DNA of 22,298 bases from an uncultured Flavobacteriales bacterium (GCA_946479985.1 CAMLIF010000061.1:1-22298), one strand, 5' to 3'. Counted from the first letter of the stretch, positions 1 through 9,332 are shown. Translations and numbers: made by a program. The notes: generated from the letters alone by a model not told the origin.

Positions 1-2087
1 GTTCTGCTATTCCGCATTTGGAAACAGCCGTTACCAATGTTGATAAAAACTGGGATGCCTTCTCAGCGAACGAAAAAAGCGCTCCTGTAGATGCTATCTA
101 CTTTATGGCTAAGGCATATCACATGGCAATGCAGATTGACAAAGCCGAAGAAAATTATAAACGCTTTATCGCAGAGTCGAACAGCAAATCAGAATACGTA
201 TTCTTTTCGAATCTGTTTCTGCAGCAAACAGCTATTGCCCGTAAAGAACTGGAAAATCCACGCAATGTTCGCTTGAAAAATGTTGGTTATATGATCAACA
301 CCGCTCAACCGGAATATTCTCCTGTAATTTCCTTAGACGGAAGCGCCCTTTATTTTACTTCCCGCAGGTTGTGGGCAGACAGTACAAGTGCAGAATTCGT
401 TGATAAAAGAAACAACATGCCTACTGAAGATGTTTACGTTTCTTTCAAAGATTTCGATGGCGAGTGGTTAGAGCCTTATAAAATGGAATTCTGTGTGAAC
501 GATCAGAACGAAGCTACAGTAGCCGTAAGTTCAGATGAGCGTAGAATTTACCTGTATGAAGATACCAAAGGGTACGGTGACTTATTTTACTCAGATTTTG
601 CTTCAAACAAATTCAAGGATGTAGAACATTTTGAAGTGAAGAAAGTGAATACTGATGCCTGGGAAACGCACTGTACAGTTACTCCTGACGGTCAAAACAT
701 GTATTTTGTTTCCGATCGGAAAGGCGGTTTCGGAGGCAGAGATATTTACCGTATCGTTAAACTTCCGAACGGAGACTGGAGCGAACCGCAAAACTGCGGA
801 CCAACTATCAATTCAGCAATGGATGAAGAAGCTCCGTTTATCGCAATTGATAACAAAACACTTTACTTCTCTTCAAACGGACCAACTTCCATGGGTGGAT
901 TTGATGTTTTCGTTTCTGTTCGTGATGAAAACAACGAGTGGTCGGCACCTATCAATTTGGGATATCCTCTGAACTCAACAGTTGATGATTTGTTCTATAC
1001 AACAACAGTTGATGGTTTAACCGGTTATTTGACTTCTTCAAGAACAGGCGGTAAAGGAGAAAAAGATATTTACGAAGTTCAAAACGACTACTTGCGTTCC
1101 AAGAACCTTGCAGTCTTAAAAGGAAAGATTACAACACTTCACGGAGCGCAACTTCCTGAAGACGTTTCAATCACAGTACGTTGTACAAATTGTGGCGATC
1201 GTTTGGAAAGAAAAGTATTCCCACGTATGCGTGACGGTGTGTTTTTCAGCGCACTTGAGCCTTGTAGAGATTACGATATGATCTTCTCTTACGACAATGG
1301 TAAAAAAGAATTCTACACAGAATCTTTCTCTACAGATTGTAACAAAGAATATGATGAGATCAACCGTGAAGTATTCCTGGATGTTGAAAATCAGGAAATG
1401 TTCAAACCATACTACATTGTTGGTACGGTTAAAGACAGTAAGTCGAAAGCCTTGTTGAGCGACGTAAAAGTAACTTTGGTTAGCAAAGAAAATTCTAAAC
1501 CATACGTTGAAACAACTACAGGAGCACCAGGATCTTACAAATCAGATACTATTTCTGATCTGAAGAAAGGAAACGTTCTAAATGCGCAATTGGTTCTTGA
1601 GAAACCGGGATACGTTACAATGTCTTATGATCTTGTAATTAACCTGGGTGACAAAAACGAGATCAACATTGATGAACTGATCGATCCTATTCTTGTATCT
1701 ACTGATCTTGGAACTGACCTGAGTATTTTTGTAAATCCGATCTTCTTCGACTACAACAAATCTGATATCAGACCGGATGCAGCAGTTGAACTGGATAAGA
1801 TTGTGAAGATCATGAAAGAAAACCCGAATATCAAAATCGAATTGGGTTCTCATACGGATAGCCGGGGTTCAGTTGAGGGTAACGCGGCTCTTTCTGACCG
1901 TCGTGCCAAATCTTCTGCAGCATACATTGTTTCGAAAGGTATTTCGGCTTCACGAATCAAAGGAAAAGGATACGGAGAAAACAGACTGAAAGTAAGCGAT
2001 GCTGAAATTGCAGCCATTCCTTCAACTGAAGGGAAAGAAGCAGCTCACCAAAAAAATCGTAGAACAGAATTTATTATTGTGAAATAA
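1..2087 (+). CDS. PorE-like TPR/PD40/OmpA envelope protein, 5' truncated by window edge
   Basis: This is probably a periplasmic, peptidoglycan-anchored outer-membrane-associated protein. The reading frame (from base 3) is open to the window edge. The first residues (SAIPHLETA) align with DAIPYLEKA of the downstream paralog, so the TTG at 18 is not the start and the N-terminus with its signal peptide lies outside. In order, it shows the end of a TPR region, a PD40/WD40-like beta-propeller (motifs PEYSPVIS, DGSALYFTSRR, GGFGGRDIYR, NKTLYFSSNG), one carboxypeptidase-regulatory-like segment near nt 1100-1250, a second near nt 1405-1560, and a C-terminal OmpA domain (nt about 1730-2087). The OmpA domain keeps HTDSRG, the NxxLSxxRA helix and the Asp/Arg pair spaced for binding diaminopimelate. 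This order matches Porphyromonas PorE, a T9SS accessory protein, but such architectures are common in Bacteroidota, so orthology is not claimed. A strong terminator follows the stop. Confidence 0.9.
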   Translation, partial: SAIPHLETAVTNVDKNWDAFSANEKSAPVDAIYFMAKAYHMAMQIDKAEENYKRFIAESNSKSEYVFFSNLFLQQTAIARKELENPRNVRLKNVGYMINTAQPEYSPVISLDGSALYFTSRRLWADSTSAEFVDKRNNMPTEDVYVSFKDFDGEWLEPYKMEFCVNDQNEATVAVSSDERRIYLYEDTKGYGDLFYSDFASNKFKDVEHFEVKKVNTDAWETHCTVTPDGQNMYFVSDRKGGFGGRDIYRIVKLPNGDWSEPQNCGPTINSAMDEEAPFIAIDNKTLYFSSNGPTSMGGFDVFVSVRDENNEWSAPINLGYPLNSTVDDLFYTTTVDGLTGYLTSSRTGGKGEKDIYEVQNDYLRSKNLAVLKGKITTLHGAQLPEDVSITVRCTNCGDRLERKVFPRMRDGVFFSALEPCRDYDMIFSYDNGKKEFYTESFSTDCNKEYDEINREVFLDVENQEMFKPYYIVGTVKDSKSKALLSDVKVTLVSKENSKPYVETTTGAPGSYKSDTISDLKKGNVLNAQLVLEKPGYVTMSYDLVINLGDKNEINIDELIDPILVSTDLGTDLSIFVNPIFFDYNKSDIRPDAAVELDKIVKIMKENPNIKIELGSHTDSRGSVEGNAALSDRRAKSSAAYIVSKGISASRIKGKGYGENRLKVSDAEIAAIPSTEGKEAAHQKNRRTEFIIVK

Positions 2088-2111
2088 TTTTCTGACAGAA
2101 TACAAAAAGTC

Positions 2112-2149
2112 AAAAAGTCGGGGCGAATAATTATTCGCCCCGACTTTTT
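2112..2149. terminator. Perfect 38-bp palindromic terminator
   Basis: Arms 2112-2130 and 2131-2149 are exact reverse complements, with a GC-rich core (gtcggggcg / cgccccgac) flanked by an A-tract on the left and a T-tract on the right. It starts 25 bp after the stop of the first OmpA-family gene. The tracts on both sides would let it work in either direction, but only the plus-strand gene needs it here. It implies that the second paralog has its own promoter. Confidence 0.88.
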
Positions 2150-2197
2150 TTGTTAGTAACCACATCAAAACTTTAATAACTAAAAACGTAGGCAAGA

Positions 2198-2226
2198 TTG
2201 TTTGTATTCAAATTATTGTAAATTTA
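2198..2226 (+). promoter_or_regulatory. Possible Bacteroidota-type promoter for the second paralog
   Basis: TAAATTTA at 2219-2226 matches the Bacteroidota -7 consensus TAnnTTTG at all but the last position. A TTG at 2198-2200 lies 18 bp upstream, near the usual spacing for the -33 element. It sits between the terminator and the ATG at 2251. In AT-rich DNA such matches occur by chance, so this is tentative. Confidence 0.3.
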
Positions 2227-2250
2227 GCAGGTAAATCTTTACCTCGTGCT

Positions 2251-4365
2251 ATGTACCAACTGCTGCGAATACTACTTCTTCTGCTTATCTCTGCGCCTAT
2301 TCATGCACAATACAATGAAAAGGAATGGCAAAATATTCTTTCGAATTATTCCAATGAACAACTGCTTATGGAATCTTCCAGCTTACTGGAAGTTGGGTAT
2401 TATGCAGCGGCCGAAAGGTTGATAGATAAAATTCTTACAACTGAGACGAATAACAACAATGTCAATTACAGAAAGGGCTTTATTCTTTCCGAAGCGAAAC
2501 AAAATTATAGTGATGCCATCCCCTATCTTGAAAAAGCAAAAAGCAGCGCTGTAAAAAATTACGATGCCACAAGCAAGAACGAAACGGGCGCTCCGCTGGA
2601 TGTTTATTATTTCCTGGCTAAATGCTACCATCGAACCGGTAATGTAAGCAAGGCAAGAGAAAACTACAATCAGTTTCTCTCAACGGCGTCTAACAAAACT
2701 GAAATCTACGATAGAACCAATGTGGCTTTGCTACAGTTGGAAGAGGCAGAACGACTAGCCCTGAACAAAAAAAGAAACGTAGAAGTAGTGAACATTGGAA
2801 GCGTTGTAAACACAGGAGCTCCCGAATATTCTCCTGTTATTTCATTCGACGGATCTGCATTATATTTCACCTCACGCAGAAAATGGGAAAACGGGGACGA
2901 TAATATTGAACGCGATCCTACTTCCGATTTTTACCCGGAAGATATTTATGTCTCTTACAAGAACGGCAACAACGAATGGACTGAACCCGTAAGACTCGAT
3001 TTCTGCGGTGAAGACCAGAATGAGGCTTCCGTTTCTGTAAGCCCAAACGAACGCAAAATTTACGTTTACCAGGACATCGTTGGAAATGGTGATATGTTCT
3101 ATTCGGAATTCAAGAACAATAAGTTCGGGAAGGTTGTTCATTACGAAAACGAAGATGTAAATACGGAGAAGTTCTGGGAAACGCATTGCATTGTAACTCC
3201 TGACGGAAAGAATATTTATTTTGCTTCGCAACGTGAAGGTGGTTACGGAGGACGAGATCTCTACCGTTTGGTAAAACTGCCCGACGGGACCTGGAGTCAG
3301 CCGCAAAACCTAGGACCAACAATCAATTCCCAGTTTGATGAAGATGCGCCATTTATGTCTATTGACAATAAAACATTGTATTTCGCAAGTAATGGTCCGA
3401 AAAGTATTGGCGGATTCGATATTTTCGTTTCTATCATTGATCGCGATAATCAATGGACAGATCCTATCAATTTAGGTTTCCCTATTAACTCGTATGACGA
3501 TGATTTATTCTATACTGAAACCATTGACGGACGACAAGGCTTCCTGACTTCCAAACGCAGCGACACCTATGGCGACAAGGATATTTACCAGGTAAATAAC
3601 GATTATCTGAACAGAAAATACGGCCATATTCTCAAAGGAAATATCACCACTAAATCAGGTGATCCGCTTCCGGAAGACATCGTTATTTCATTGAAATGTA
3701 CCAATTGTGAATCAGATATTCACGATCTGACTTCTTATCCGCGTTTGAGAGACGGTTCTTACCTCATGAACCTGGAACCATGCAGGGATTATGATGTTAT
3801 CTTCGCTCGGAAAGACGGAACAGAAGAATTTCATAAAACAAATGTTTCTACAGATTGTGAGCTCGATTTCGAAGAACTTGTGAGAAACGCCATCATTGAT
3901 ACAGATAACTGGACAGTTACAATTCCTGGAGAAAAAGATACTATTCCTGTTATTGTTGACACACCGGTTGTTGTTACGCCGGTTATTGTGTTCAATCCGC
4001 TTCAGTTCAAACACAATTACGGATATAATCTTAATAAGATATCTACTGCCGACGGTGACTTGGGACAATTCGTCAGCCAGGTGGAAGAGCAATTGAAACA
4101 AGGCAAGCCAGGAATAACAATCTCTGTATACTCATCTGCTTCTAAAGTTCCGACGAAGAAATTTAAAAACAACCAGGTACTGGCACAATCACGGGCAACA
4201 AATATTGAGAGTGAGTTGAACAGGTATTTCAAAACGAAAGGAATTTCATCCGGTGTAACGGTAAAAATTGTTTCGGTGGTTGTTTCTGGTCCTGAGTACA
4301 ATGCAGATCGTGATAGCGAAGAAAAATACATTCCTTACCAGTTTATTGAATTGAAAGCAGAGTAA
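2251..4365 (+). CDS. Diverged tandem paralog: TPR/PD40 envelope protein with degenerate OmpA-like C-terminus
   Basis: A 704-aa exported protein paralogous to the gene just upstream. The ATG start gives a clear signal peptide (hydrophobic LLRILLLLLIS then HAQ). TPR-like helices cover about residues 25-170. The PD40 propeller (about 185-440) carries the same motifs as the neighbour: PEYSPVISFDGSALYFTSRR, GGYGGRDLYR, NKTLYFASNG. One regulatory-like domain (about 455-540) contains the shared CTNC and EPCRDYD motifs. The second regulatory domain of the neighbour is missing, replaced by a short Pro/Val/Thr-rich linker (IPVIVDTPVVVTPVIV). The last ~120 residues fold-match an OmpA domain: NNQVLAQSRA corresponds to GNAALSDRRA in the paralog, so the Arg remains, but there is no Asp where HTDSRG would be. 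Peptidoglycan binding may be altered or lost. The exonuclease gene begins 41 bp downstream on the same strand, so co-transcription is plausible. Confidence 0.88.
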   Translation: MYQLLRILLLLLISAPIHAQYNEKEWQNILSNYSNEQLLMESSSLLEVGYYAAAERLIDKILTTETNNNNVNYRKGFILSEAKQNYSDAIPYLEKAKSSAVKNYDATSKNETGAPLDVYYFLAKCYHRTGNVSKARENYNQFLSTASNKTEIYDRTNVALLQLEEAERLALNKKRNVEVVNIGSVVNTGAPEYSPVISFDGSALYFTSRRKWENGDDNIERDPTSDFYPEDIYVSYKNGNNEWTEPVRLDFCGEDQNEASVSVSPNERKIYVYQDIVGNGDMFYSEFKNNKFGKVVHYENEDVNTEKFWETHCIVTPDGKNIYFASQREGGYGGRDLYRLVKLPDGTWSQPQNLGPTINSQFDEDAPFMSIDNKTLYFASNGPKSIGGFDIFVSIIDRDNQWTDPINLGFPINSYDDDLFYTETIDGRQGFLTSKRSDTYGDKDIYQVNNDYLNRKYGHILKGNITTKSGDPLPEDIVISLKCTNCESDIHDLTSYPRLRDGSYLMNLEPCRDYDVIFARKDGTEEFHKTNVSTDCELDFEELVRNAIIDTDNWTVTIPGEKDTIPVIVDTPVVVTPVIVFNPLQFKHNYGYNLNKISTADGDLGQFVSQVEEQLKQGKPGITISVYSSASKVPTKKFKNNQVLAQSRATNIESELNRYFKTKGISSGVTVKIVSVVVSGPEYNADRDSEEKYIPYQFIELKAE

Positions 4366-4406
4366 TCCGTTTGAAGTGCTAATTTTATAGGATTAATAGA
4401 CTATTC

Positions 4407-5330
4407 ATGAGACTTGCGCTGGAACGCCCGCTAATTATGCTCGATTTGGAAACAACGGGCTTAGACATTACAAAAGATCGAATCATTCAGATTGGAATGG
4501 TGAAAACCATGCCTGATGGAACAGAATTGGATTATAAGGCCCTGGTGAATCCGGAAATGCCAATTCCTGCTGATTCAACGGAAATACATGGTATCAGTGA
4601 CACAGATGTAAAAGATGCACCAATATTTGCTGATCTGGCCGATGAACTGGCTGACTTTATTGGCGATGGAGATCTTGCGGGTTACAATTCCAATAAATTC
4701 GATATCCCGGTTTTGGCAGAAGCTTTTTTACGGGCCGGTCACGTTTTCTCATTGAAAAACCGGAACTGCATTGACGTTCAGAACATTTTCCATAAAATGG
4801 AGCAGCGCACACTTGCCGCGGCTTACCAGTTTTACTGTAATCAAACCATGGAAAACGCACACGATGCATTGGTTGACACAAAAGTGACTCTGGATGTTTT
4901 CAAAGCACAATTGGAACGCTACTCCGACTTGCCTGTTGATGTTTCAGGCCTGGCAGAATTCTCAAGACAAAGCACCAATGAAGTGGCAGATTTTGCCGGA
5001 AGACTTTCACGTTTAAAGACGGGCGAACTTTGCTACAATTTCGGAAAGCATAAAGGAAAAACCATTGTTGCTGTTGACAATGAAGAGCCTGGTTATTTTG
5101 GCTGGATGATGAATGCCGATTTCCCGCTTTACACCAAGTTAGTGCTGAAGGAAGAAATGGAATTGATCAAATTGAACCGAAAAGCTTCAGCCCCGGCGGA
5201 CAAGCAGGAAAAGAAACCTGTGGCGACGGAATCTAAGCCGGTAAAACGATATGAAAAACCTGCTCCGGAGGACAATCTGAGCATTGAAGAGAAATTGAAG
5301 GCATTACAAAATAAATTTAACCCGAAGTAG
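4407..5330 (+). CDS. DEDDh 3'-5' exonuclease (DNA polymerase III epsilon/ExoX-like)
   Basis: A cytoplasmic 307-aa protein, predicted to remove nucleotides from 3' ends using two metal ions. The ExoI motif DLETTG gives D13 and E15, the ExoII region GYNSNKFDIP gives D99, and the ExoIII-epsilon motif HDALVD gives H152 and D157, so the DEDDh catalytic set is complete. After the nuclease domain (about 1-175), residues about 205-255 (YNFGKHKGKTI, YFGWMM) look like the small C-terminal domain found in ExoX-like proteins. The tail is Lys/Pro/Glu-rich and low complexity (about 258-307). It is longer than a bare epsilon exonuclease domain and lacks any polymerase part, so a repair or RNA/DNA trimming role fits as well as proofreading. 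It follows the OmpA-like paralog by 41 bp and precedes the FAH gene by 62 bp. Confidence 0.88.
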   Translation: MRLALERPLIMLDLETTGLDITKDRIIQIGMVKTMPDGTELDYKALVNPEMPIPADSTEIHGISDTDVKDAPIFADLADELADFIGDGDLAGYNSNKFDIPVLAEAFLRAGHVFSLKNRNCIDVQNIFHKMEQRTLAAAYQFYCNQTMENAHDALVDTKVTLDVFKAQLERYSDLPVDVSGLAEFSRQSTNEVADFAGRLSRLKTGELCYNFGKHKGKTIVAVDNEEPGYFGWMMNADFPLYTKLVLKEEMELIKLNRKASAPADKQEKKPVATESKPVKRYEKPAPEDNLSIEEKLKALQNKFNPK

Positions 5331-5392
5331 CCCGTAGTAGATTTCATACTTCAATCACTACAGGCTATTCGGAAATAATAAAAGAACAAACA

Positions 5393-6004
5393 ATGAAAAT
5401 CATTTGTATAGGTCGAAATTACGCCGATCACGCGAAAGAATTGAATAACCCGTTACCAACCGAACCGGTTTTCTTCCTGAAACCCGACACCGCAATTTTG
5501 CCGGCCGGTTCTGATTTTTATATTCCTGAATTCTCTTCCAATATCCACTACGAATGTGAACTGGTACTGAAAATCAAAAAAGTAGGAAAACATATTCCTG
5601 AAGCGTTTGCATCAGATTACTTTGAAGAGATTGGATTAGGGATTGATTTCACTGCACGTGACATTCAGGAAGAACAAAAACAAAAATCGCTTCCGTGGGA
5701 AAAAGCAAAAGCTTTCGACAATAGTGCACCAATGGGTCAGCGCTTTTTGGCAATCAACCTGTTCGACCAGAACGCCATACATTTCGAATTGAAGAAAAAC
5801 GGTGAAACGGTCCAAACAGGAAACACAGCTGACTGTATCTTTTCTTTCAATCAGATTGTAGCCTATATCTCACAATACATCACCTTAAAAACCGGCGATC
5901 TGATTTTCACGGGAACTCCCGCGGGTGTTGGCCCGGTTGCTATCGGCGATCACCTGGAAGGTTTCCTGGAAGGCGAGAAATTATTGGATTTACATATTAA
6001 ATGA
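5393..6004 (+). CDS. Fumarylacetoacetate hydrolase (FAH) family protein, acylpyruvase-like
   Basis: A cytoplasmic 203-aa enzyme of the FAH superfamily. Members cleave C-C bonds or decarboxylate 2,4-dioxo or 2-oxo acids with Mg2+ or Mn2+. The N-terminal IGRNYADHAKEL is typical of the short FAHD1/YcgM-type subgroup (acylpyruvase or oxaloacetate decarboxylase). The metal triad is present: E54 and E56 in HYECELVL, and D85 in GIDFTARD. The substrate-loop segment LPWEKAKAFDNSAP and the closing motif GDLIFTGTPAGVGP are also intact. Length is normal for the short subgroup. The exact substrate cannot be read from sequence. It is the last gene of the leading plus-strand run, and a perfect palindrome begins 3 bp after its stop. 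Confidence 0.9.
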   Translation: MKIICIGRNYADHAKELNNPLPTEPVFFLKPDTAILPAGSDFYIPEFSSNIHYECELVLKIKKVGKHIPEAFASDYFEEIGLGIDFTARDIQEEQKQKSLPWEKAKAFDNSAPMGQRFLAINLFDQNAIHFELKKNGETVQTGNTADCIFSFNQIVAYISQYITLKTGDLIFTGTPAGVGPVAIGDHLEGFLEGEKLLDLHIK

Positions 6005-6007
6005 CTA

Positions 6008-6035
6008 TTAGTGGTAGGTCGCGACCTACCACTAA
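6008..6035. repeat. Perfect 28-bp palindrome between convergent genes, possible terminator
   Basis: Arms 6008-6021 and 6022-6035 are exact reverse complements, centred on gtcgcgac. It occupies nearly all of the 37-bp gap between the FAH gene and the MORN-repeat gene, which converge. There is no T-run on either side, so intrinsic termination would rely on the hairpin alone. It may instead be an interspersed palindromic repeat. Confidence 0.6.
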
Positions 6036-6041
6036 AGCCCA

Positions 6042-9000
6042 TCACATTTTCTTTACCTCCAACGCCGCATCATCAAAATACTTTGTTGTTTGGATGAGTT
6101 TTCCATCAACGGAATAGTAACTCGCCGTTCCATGTCTTTTGTTAAAAATGTACGGTACTTTTTCCTTCACATTTCCATTTGCATAGTACAAGACATTCCA
6201 GCCATGCAGGAATCCTTTTTCATAATCTGCTTCACGACGCGTTTTACCGGTATCATAGAACTCAACGGTTCTTCCGTGCTCTTCGCCATTCATAAAATGA
6301 GACTCTTCCTGTTTTGCACCGTTCTCATGGTACACAATATACGTTCCGTCAATTAACCCGTTGATGCGTTTGTGCTCCATGGATTTTTTACCATTTTTAA
6401 AATAGCAAACTACGTTCATCTCGTTTCCTTCCAGCAGAACCGGCGCAATTTCATTTCCATCAGTTCCCAAATATGAATATGAAACAATTACTCCCTGATC
6501 GTAATACCGGATCATCGCAATTTCACCTTTTTCCCCGTAGGTTACAACTCGTCCGTGTCTTTCGTTGTCAAGACACGCTCCTTTGAAATTCTCTTTCCCG
6601 TTCTCGTGATAATCCACAAAATCTCCCTGCATCATGTCATCGGTATAGTTGTAAACCGACGATTTATTTCCATTCGGATAATAGCTTGTCTCTACTCCAT
6701 TCTTTTCGCCGTTCACATACGTACATTCACGCAGCAATTTGCCGTCTTCATAGAACCACTTATAAACTCCGGTTGTCAGGTTATTTACAAAGGTTCCTTC
6801 TTCCAGCACACCGCCTTCCGGTCCATAATGCGTAAACTTACCGTCGGAGTATCCGTTCACGTAATGCCCCACAAAACGCACATAACTATTGTTCAGAGAT
6901 TTAAGCGACACTTCACCATTGAACTCGCCAAACTCCCCTATCACTTCTTCCAAAGTATCCAGGTACCTGTCGAAGATCATTTTACCATTGTCGAAATGTT
7001 CGATAGCATAAATACCACCTTTTACGTTATAATCAATCTGATAACCGTGCCGCGTTCCTTCGAGGTAATAACCTTCTCCTTCAATAGTTCCATCAGGATA
7101 ATAACTGAACCATTCCTTATCCTGCGTGTTGTTCTTAAACCATCCTTCCGACACCAGGTCTCCGAATGCATTGTATTCAAGGAACAATCCGTTATTTGCT
7201 CCGGCCTCAATTTGAAACGCCTGCTTTACTTTTCCGTTTGAGTGGTAGTAAATCAAGGTGTCGACTAATATTCCTTTGTCATAATTCTCAACCCTTGCCA
7301 GGTTTCCGTAATGATCGAAGTATTCCCATGTCCCCTCATACAAATCACTCGTCACGGAACCTTTGGTTTGCACTTTGCCATCAGGATAGGTTCTCACGTA
7401 ATCCATTTTCTTTCCCTTCAAAGTGGCAAGTTCTTTCGCATTCCCTTGTTTGTCGAAATACGTTATTTTATTCAGGGCTCCTTTCGTAAAATCGAGCTGC
7501 TGGAATTTCTTGCCGTCGATATCATAGAAAACGCTTTCCCCGGTTTGCTTTCCTGATTCATCGGTGGTGATGTTAGTCGACAAAGCGCCGTTCGAGTAAT
7601 ACACTTTTCCAACTCCAACCTGAATTCCTTTCTTATACGTTCCTTCTTCTTTCAATTGTCCGTTTGAATAGTATTCTTTAAACGGCCCGTCGAATTGATC
7701 ATCTACATAATTATAATCAGTTTCTACCTGCTTATTCGGATAGTAAGTGGTTCTCTTTCCCTGAACAAGTCCATTTTTCACCGAACATTCGGTTTCCAGA
7801 ACACCATTCAGGTGATAAGTCTTCACATCTCCGTTCAACACATCCATTTCATAAAACAACTGCTGCTGAAGCGTTCCGTTCGGATAATACGACCGATAAG
7901 ACCCATTTTTCATTCCATTTTTTACTACAAATTTTTCCAAAACCGAACCATTGCGGTAATAGGCGTACACTGTGTCTTCGGCCATTTCATTTTTCATGAT
8001 ATACTTGTAATACAATTCTCCGGAATCGTAATAATCGTAATTCATCTTAGTGGTTGGATCCAGGAATTCCAGTTCACGGATTTTCGATCCGTCAAAATCA
8101 TTGTAAATTTCCCACTTCCCAATCGGTTCACCTTTTTCATCGAGATGAGCCACCATTCGCAATGTTCCGTTTGGATGGTAGTAGTAAAAATTCCCGATTG
8201 GAACGCGTTCAGTTGTCCCGGTTGCACGTCCGATCGAATTCAGGTACGAGTTGGAATAATCAACCACCACTTCCTGCATTTTTCCTTCAAACTCCATGTA
8301 CCGGTCCTCTGAGAACTTAAAGAAATCTACTTTCGAGGTTTCATAGAAGCTTGTGATTTTGGCATATTTGGCATTTACTTTCGATTGGATCCCGGCGTTA
8401 TCAATTGAAGCCAGGGTGAGTAAAATAAACAGATCGTATTTTTTAGAAGCATATACCTTTTCGAAGAATTTCATGTAGGTCATATTCCAAAAATCATGAT
8501 CTCCTTCCTTGTACTTGTTATTTTTAAGGAACAGGTCGAATTGCTTTGCATAATCTGTAGCATAAGACAACTTCACCTTATATCCCGGTCGCAAAGCATC
8601 CTGGTTCTCAAAAATCGTATTGTATTTCGCGTACGGATCTTCATCAGAATTTTCGTAGACAACCTGATCAAGCTCGCTTTCTTCAAATGTTCCGTTGGCG
8701 ATACTTTCCATAGTTGTTACGGCATAAGCGGCATATTCGCCGGTCGGTTCATTCCATACTGCAGCCATAAATGAAAGCATTGCCTGGTCGTAAAGTCCCA
8801 TTCTGGCACAAAGTGCCCCTAACCGCATGTGGCTTTGGGTGTGATACACATTACCCTGAATGGCATCCTGGTAATCTTTGATGGCTTCCTTGTACTTCCC
8901 CGCATTCTCATAACAGATCCCCCTGTTGTAAAGCAAACTGTATTGGTACGGCATCAGTTTCAATCCTTCGGTGTAGGTTTCGATGGCACGATTAGGCTGT

Positions 9001-9332
9001 TTGTTCATGTCATACGCATTCCCCAGAAACAAATACACCAAGTGTTTAAAGTCGTATGAAACTTTATAATCGAGCAGGTCTTTCAGAATTTCCTGGGCCT
9101 TTTTATAATTCTCGTCGGCACCGTAAGAAATCGCCATTTGATACTGCGCCAGCGCGTAGTTTGTATCATTGATATTCACTTTATTGTAGAAATCAATTGC
9201 ATCATCGTAGCGTTGTTCCTGATGAGCTAAACCTCCGTTAAAAATCAACAGGTTTGAATCATCGAAGCTGATATTTTTCTGAGCAAAACAAAGTGTAGGA
9301 AGCGCAAATGCAAGGATCAAAATGTACCTCAT
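6042..9332 (-). CDS. Large exported TPR plus MORN-variant (YwqK-type) repeat protein
   Basis: A 1096-aa protein with an N-terminal signal peptide (MRYILILAFALPTLCFA then Q). Residues about 30-210 contain TPR units (for example YQYSLLYNRGICYENAGKY), and about 210-375 form an unassigned linker. From about residue 380 to the end there is a long run of roughly 28 repeats of 22-25 aa, with signatures such as YYPNGTLQ, YYSNGQLKEEG and YHENGKENFKG followed by G-x-W/F-x-x-Y. This is the MORN-variant repeat of YwqK-family proteins, here used as a long solenoid. YwqK proteins are often labelled antitoxins, but nothing here supports a toxin-antitoxin role. Localisation should be periplasmic or surface. 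No T9SS sorting domain is seen at the C-terminus. It is transcribed divergently from the TPR-HTH gene and converges on the FAH gene. Confidence 0.87.
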   Translation of the reverse strand: MRYILILAFALPTLCFAQKNISFDDSNLLIFNGGLAHQEQRYDDAIDFYNKVNINDTNYALAQYQMAISYGADENYKKAQEILKDLLDYKVSYDFKHLVYLFLGNAYDMNKQPNRAIETYTEGLKLMPYQYSLLYNRGICYENAGKYKEAIKDYQDAIQGNVYHTQSHMRLGALCARMGLYDQAMLSFMAAVWNEPTGEYAAYAVTTMESIANGTFEESELDQVVYENSDEDPYAKYNTIFENQDALRPGYKVKLSYATDYAKQFDLFLKNNKYKEGDHDFWNMTYMKFFEKVYASKKYDLFILLTLASIDNAGIQSKVNAKYAKITSFYETSKVDFFKFSEDRYMEFEGKMQEVVVDYSNSYLNSIGRATGTTERVPIGNFYYYHPNGTLRMVAHLDEKGEPIGKWEIYNDFDGSKIRELEFLDPTTKMNYDYYDSGELYYKYIMKNEMAEDTVYAYYRNGSVLEKFVVKNGMKNGSYRSYYPNGTLQQQLFYEMDVLNGDVKTYHLNGVLETECSVKNGLVQGKRTTYYPNKQVETDYNYVDDQFDGPFKEYYSNGQLKEEGTYKKGIQVGVGKVYYSNGALSTNITTDESGKQTGESVFYDIDGKKFQQLDFTKGALNKITYFDKQGNAKELATLKGKKMDYVRTYPDGKVQTKGSVTSDLYEGTWEYFDHYGNLARVENYDKGILVDTLIYYHSNGKVKQAFQIEAGANNGLFLEYNAFGDLVSEGWFKNNTQDKEWFSYYPDGTIEGEGYYLEGTRHGYQIDYNVKGGIYAIEHFDNGKMIFDRYLDTLEEVIGEFGEFNGEVSLKSLNNSYVRFVGHYVNGYSDGKFTHYGPEGGVLEEGTFVNNLTTGVYKWFYEDGKLLRECTYVNGEKNGVETSYYPNGNKSSVYNYTDDMMQGDFVDYHENGKENFKGACLDNERHGRVVTYGEKGEIAMIRYYDQGVIVSYSYLGTDGNEIAPVLLEGNEMNVVCYFKNGKKSMEHKRINGLIDGTYIVYHENGAKQEESHFMNGEEHGRTVEFYDTGKTRREADYEKGFLHGWNVLYYANGNVKEKVPYIFNKRHGTASYYSVDGKLIQTTKYFDDAALEVKKM

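Noticed and set aside
6555..8312. Long plus-strand open frames of up to 228 aa inside the MORN gene
   Set aside because: They are antisense shadows of a strongly repetitive coding region, with Ile/Phe/His-rich products typical of reversed reading.
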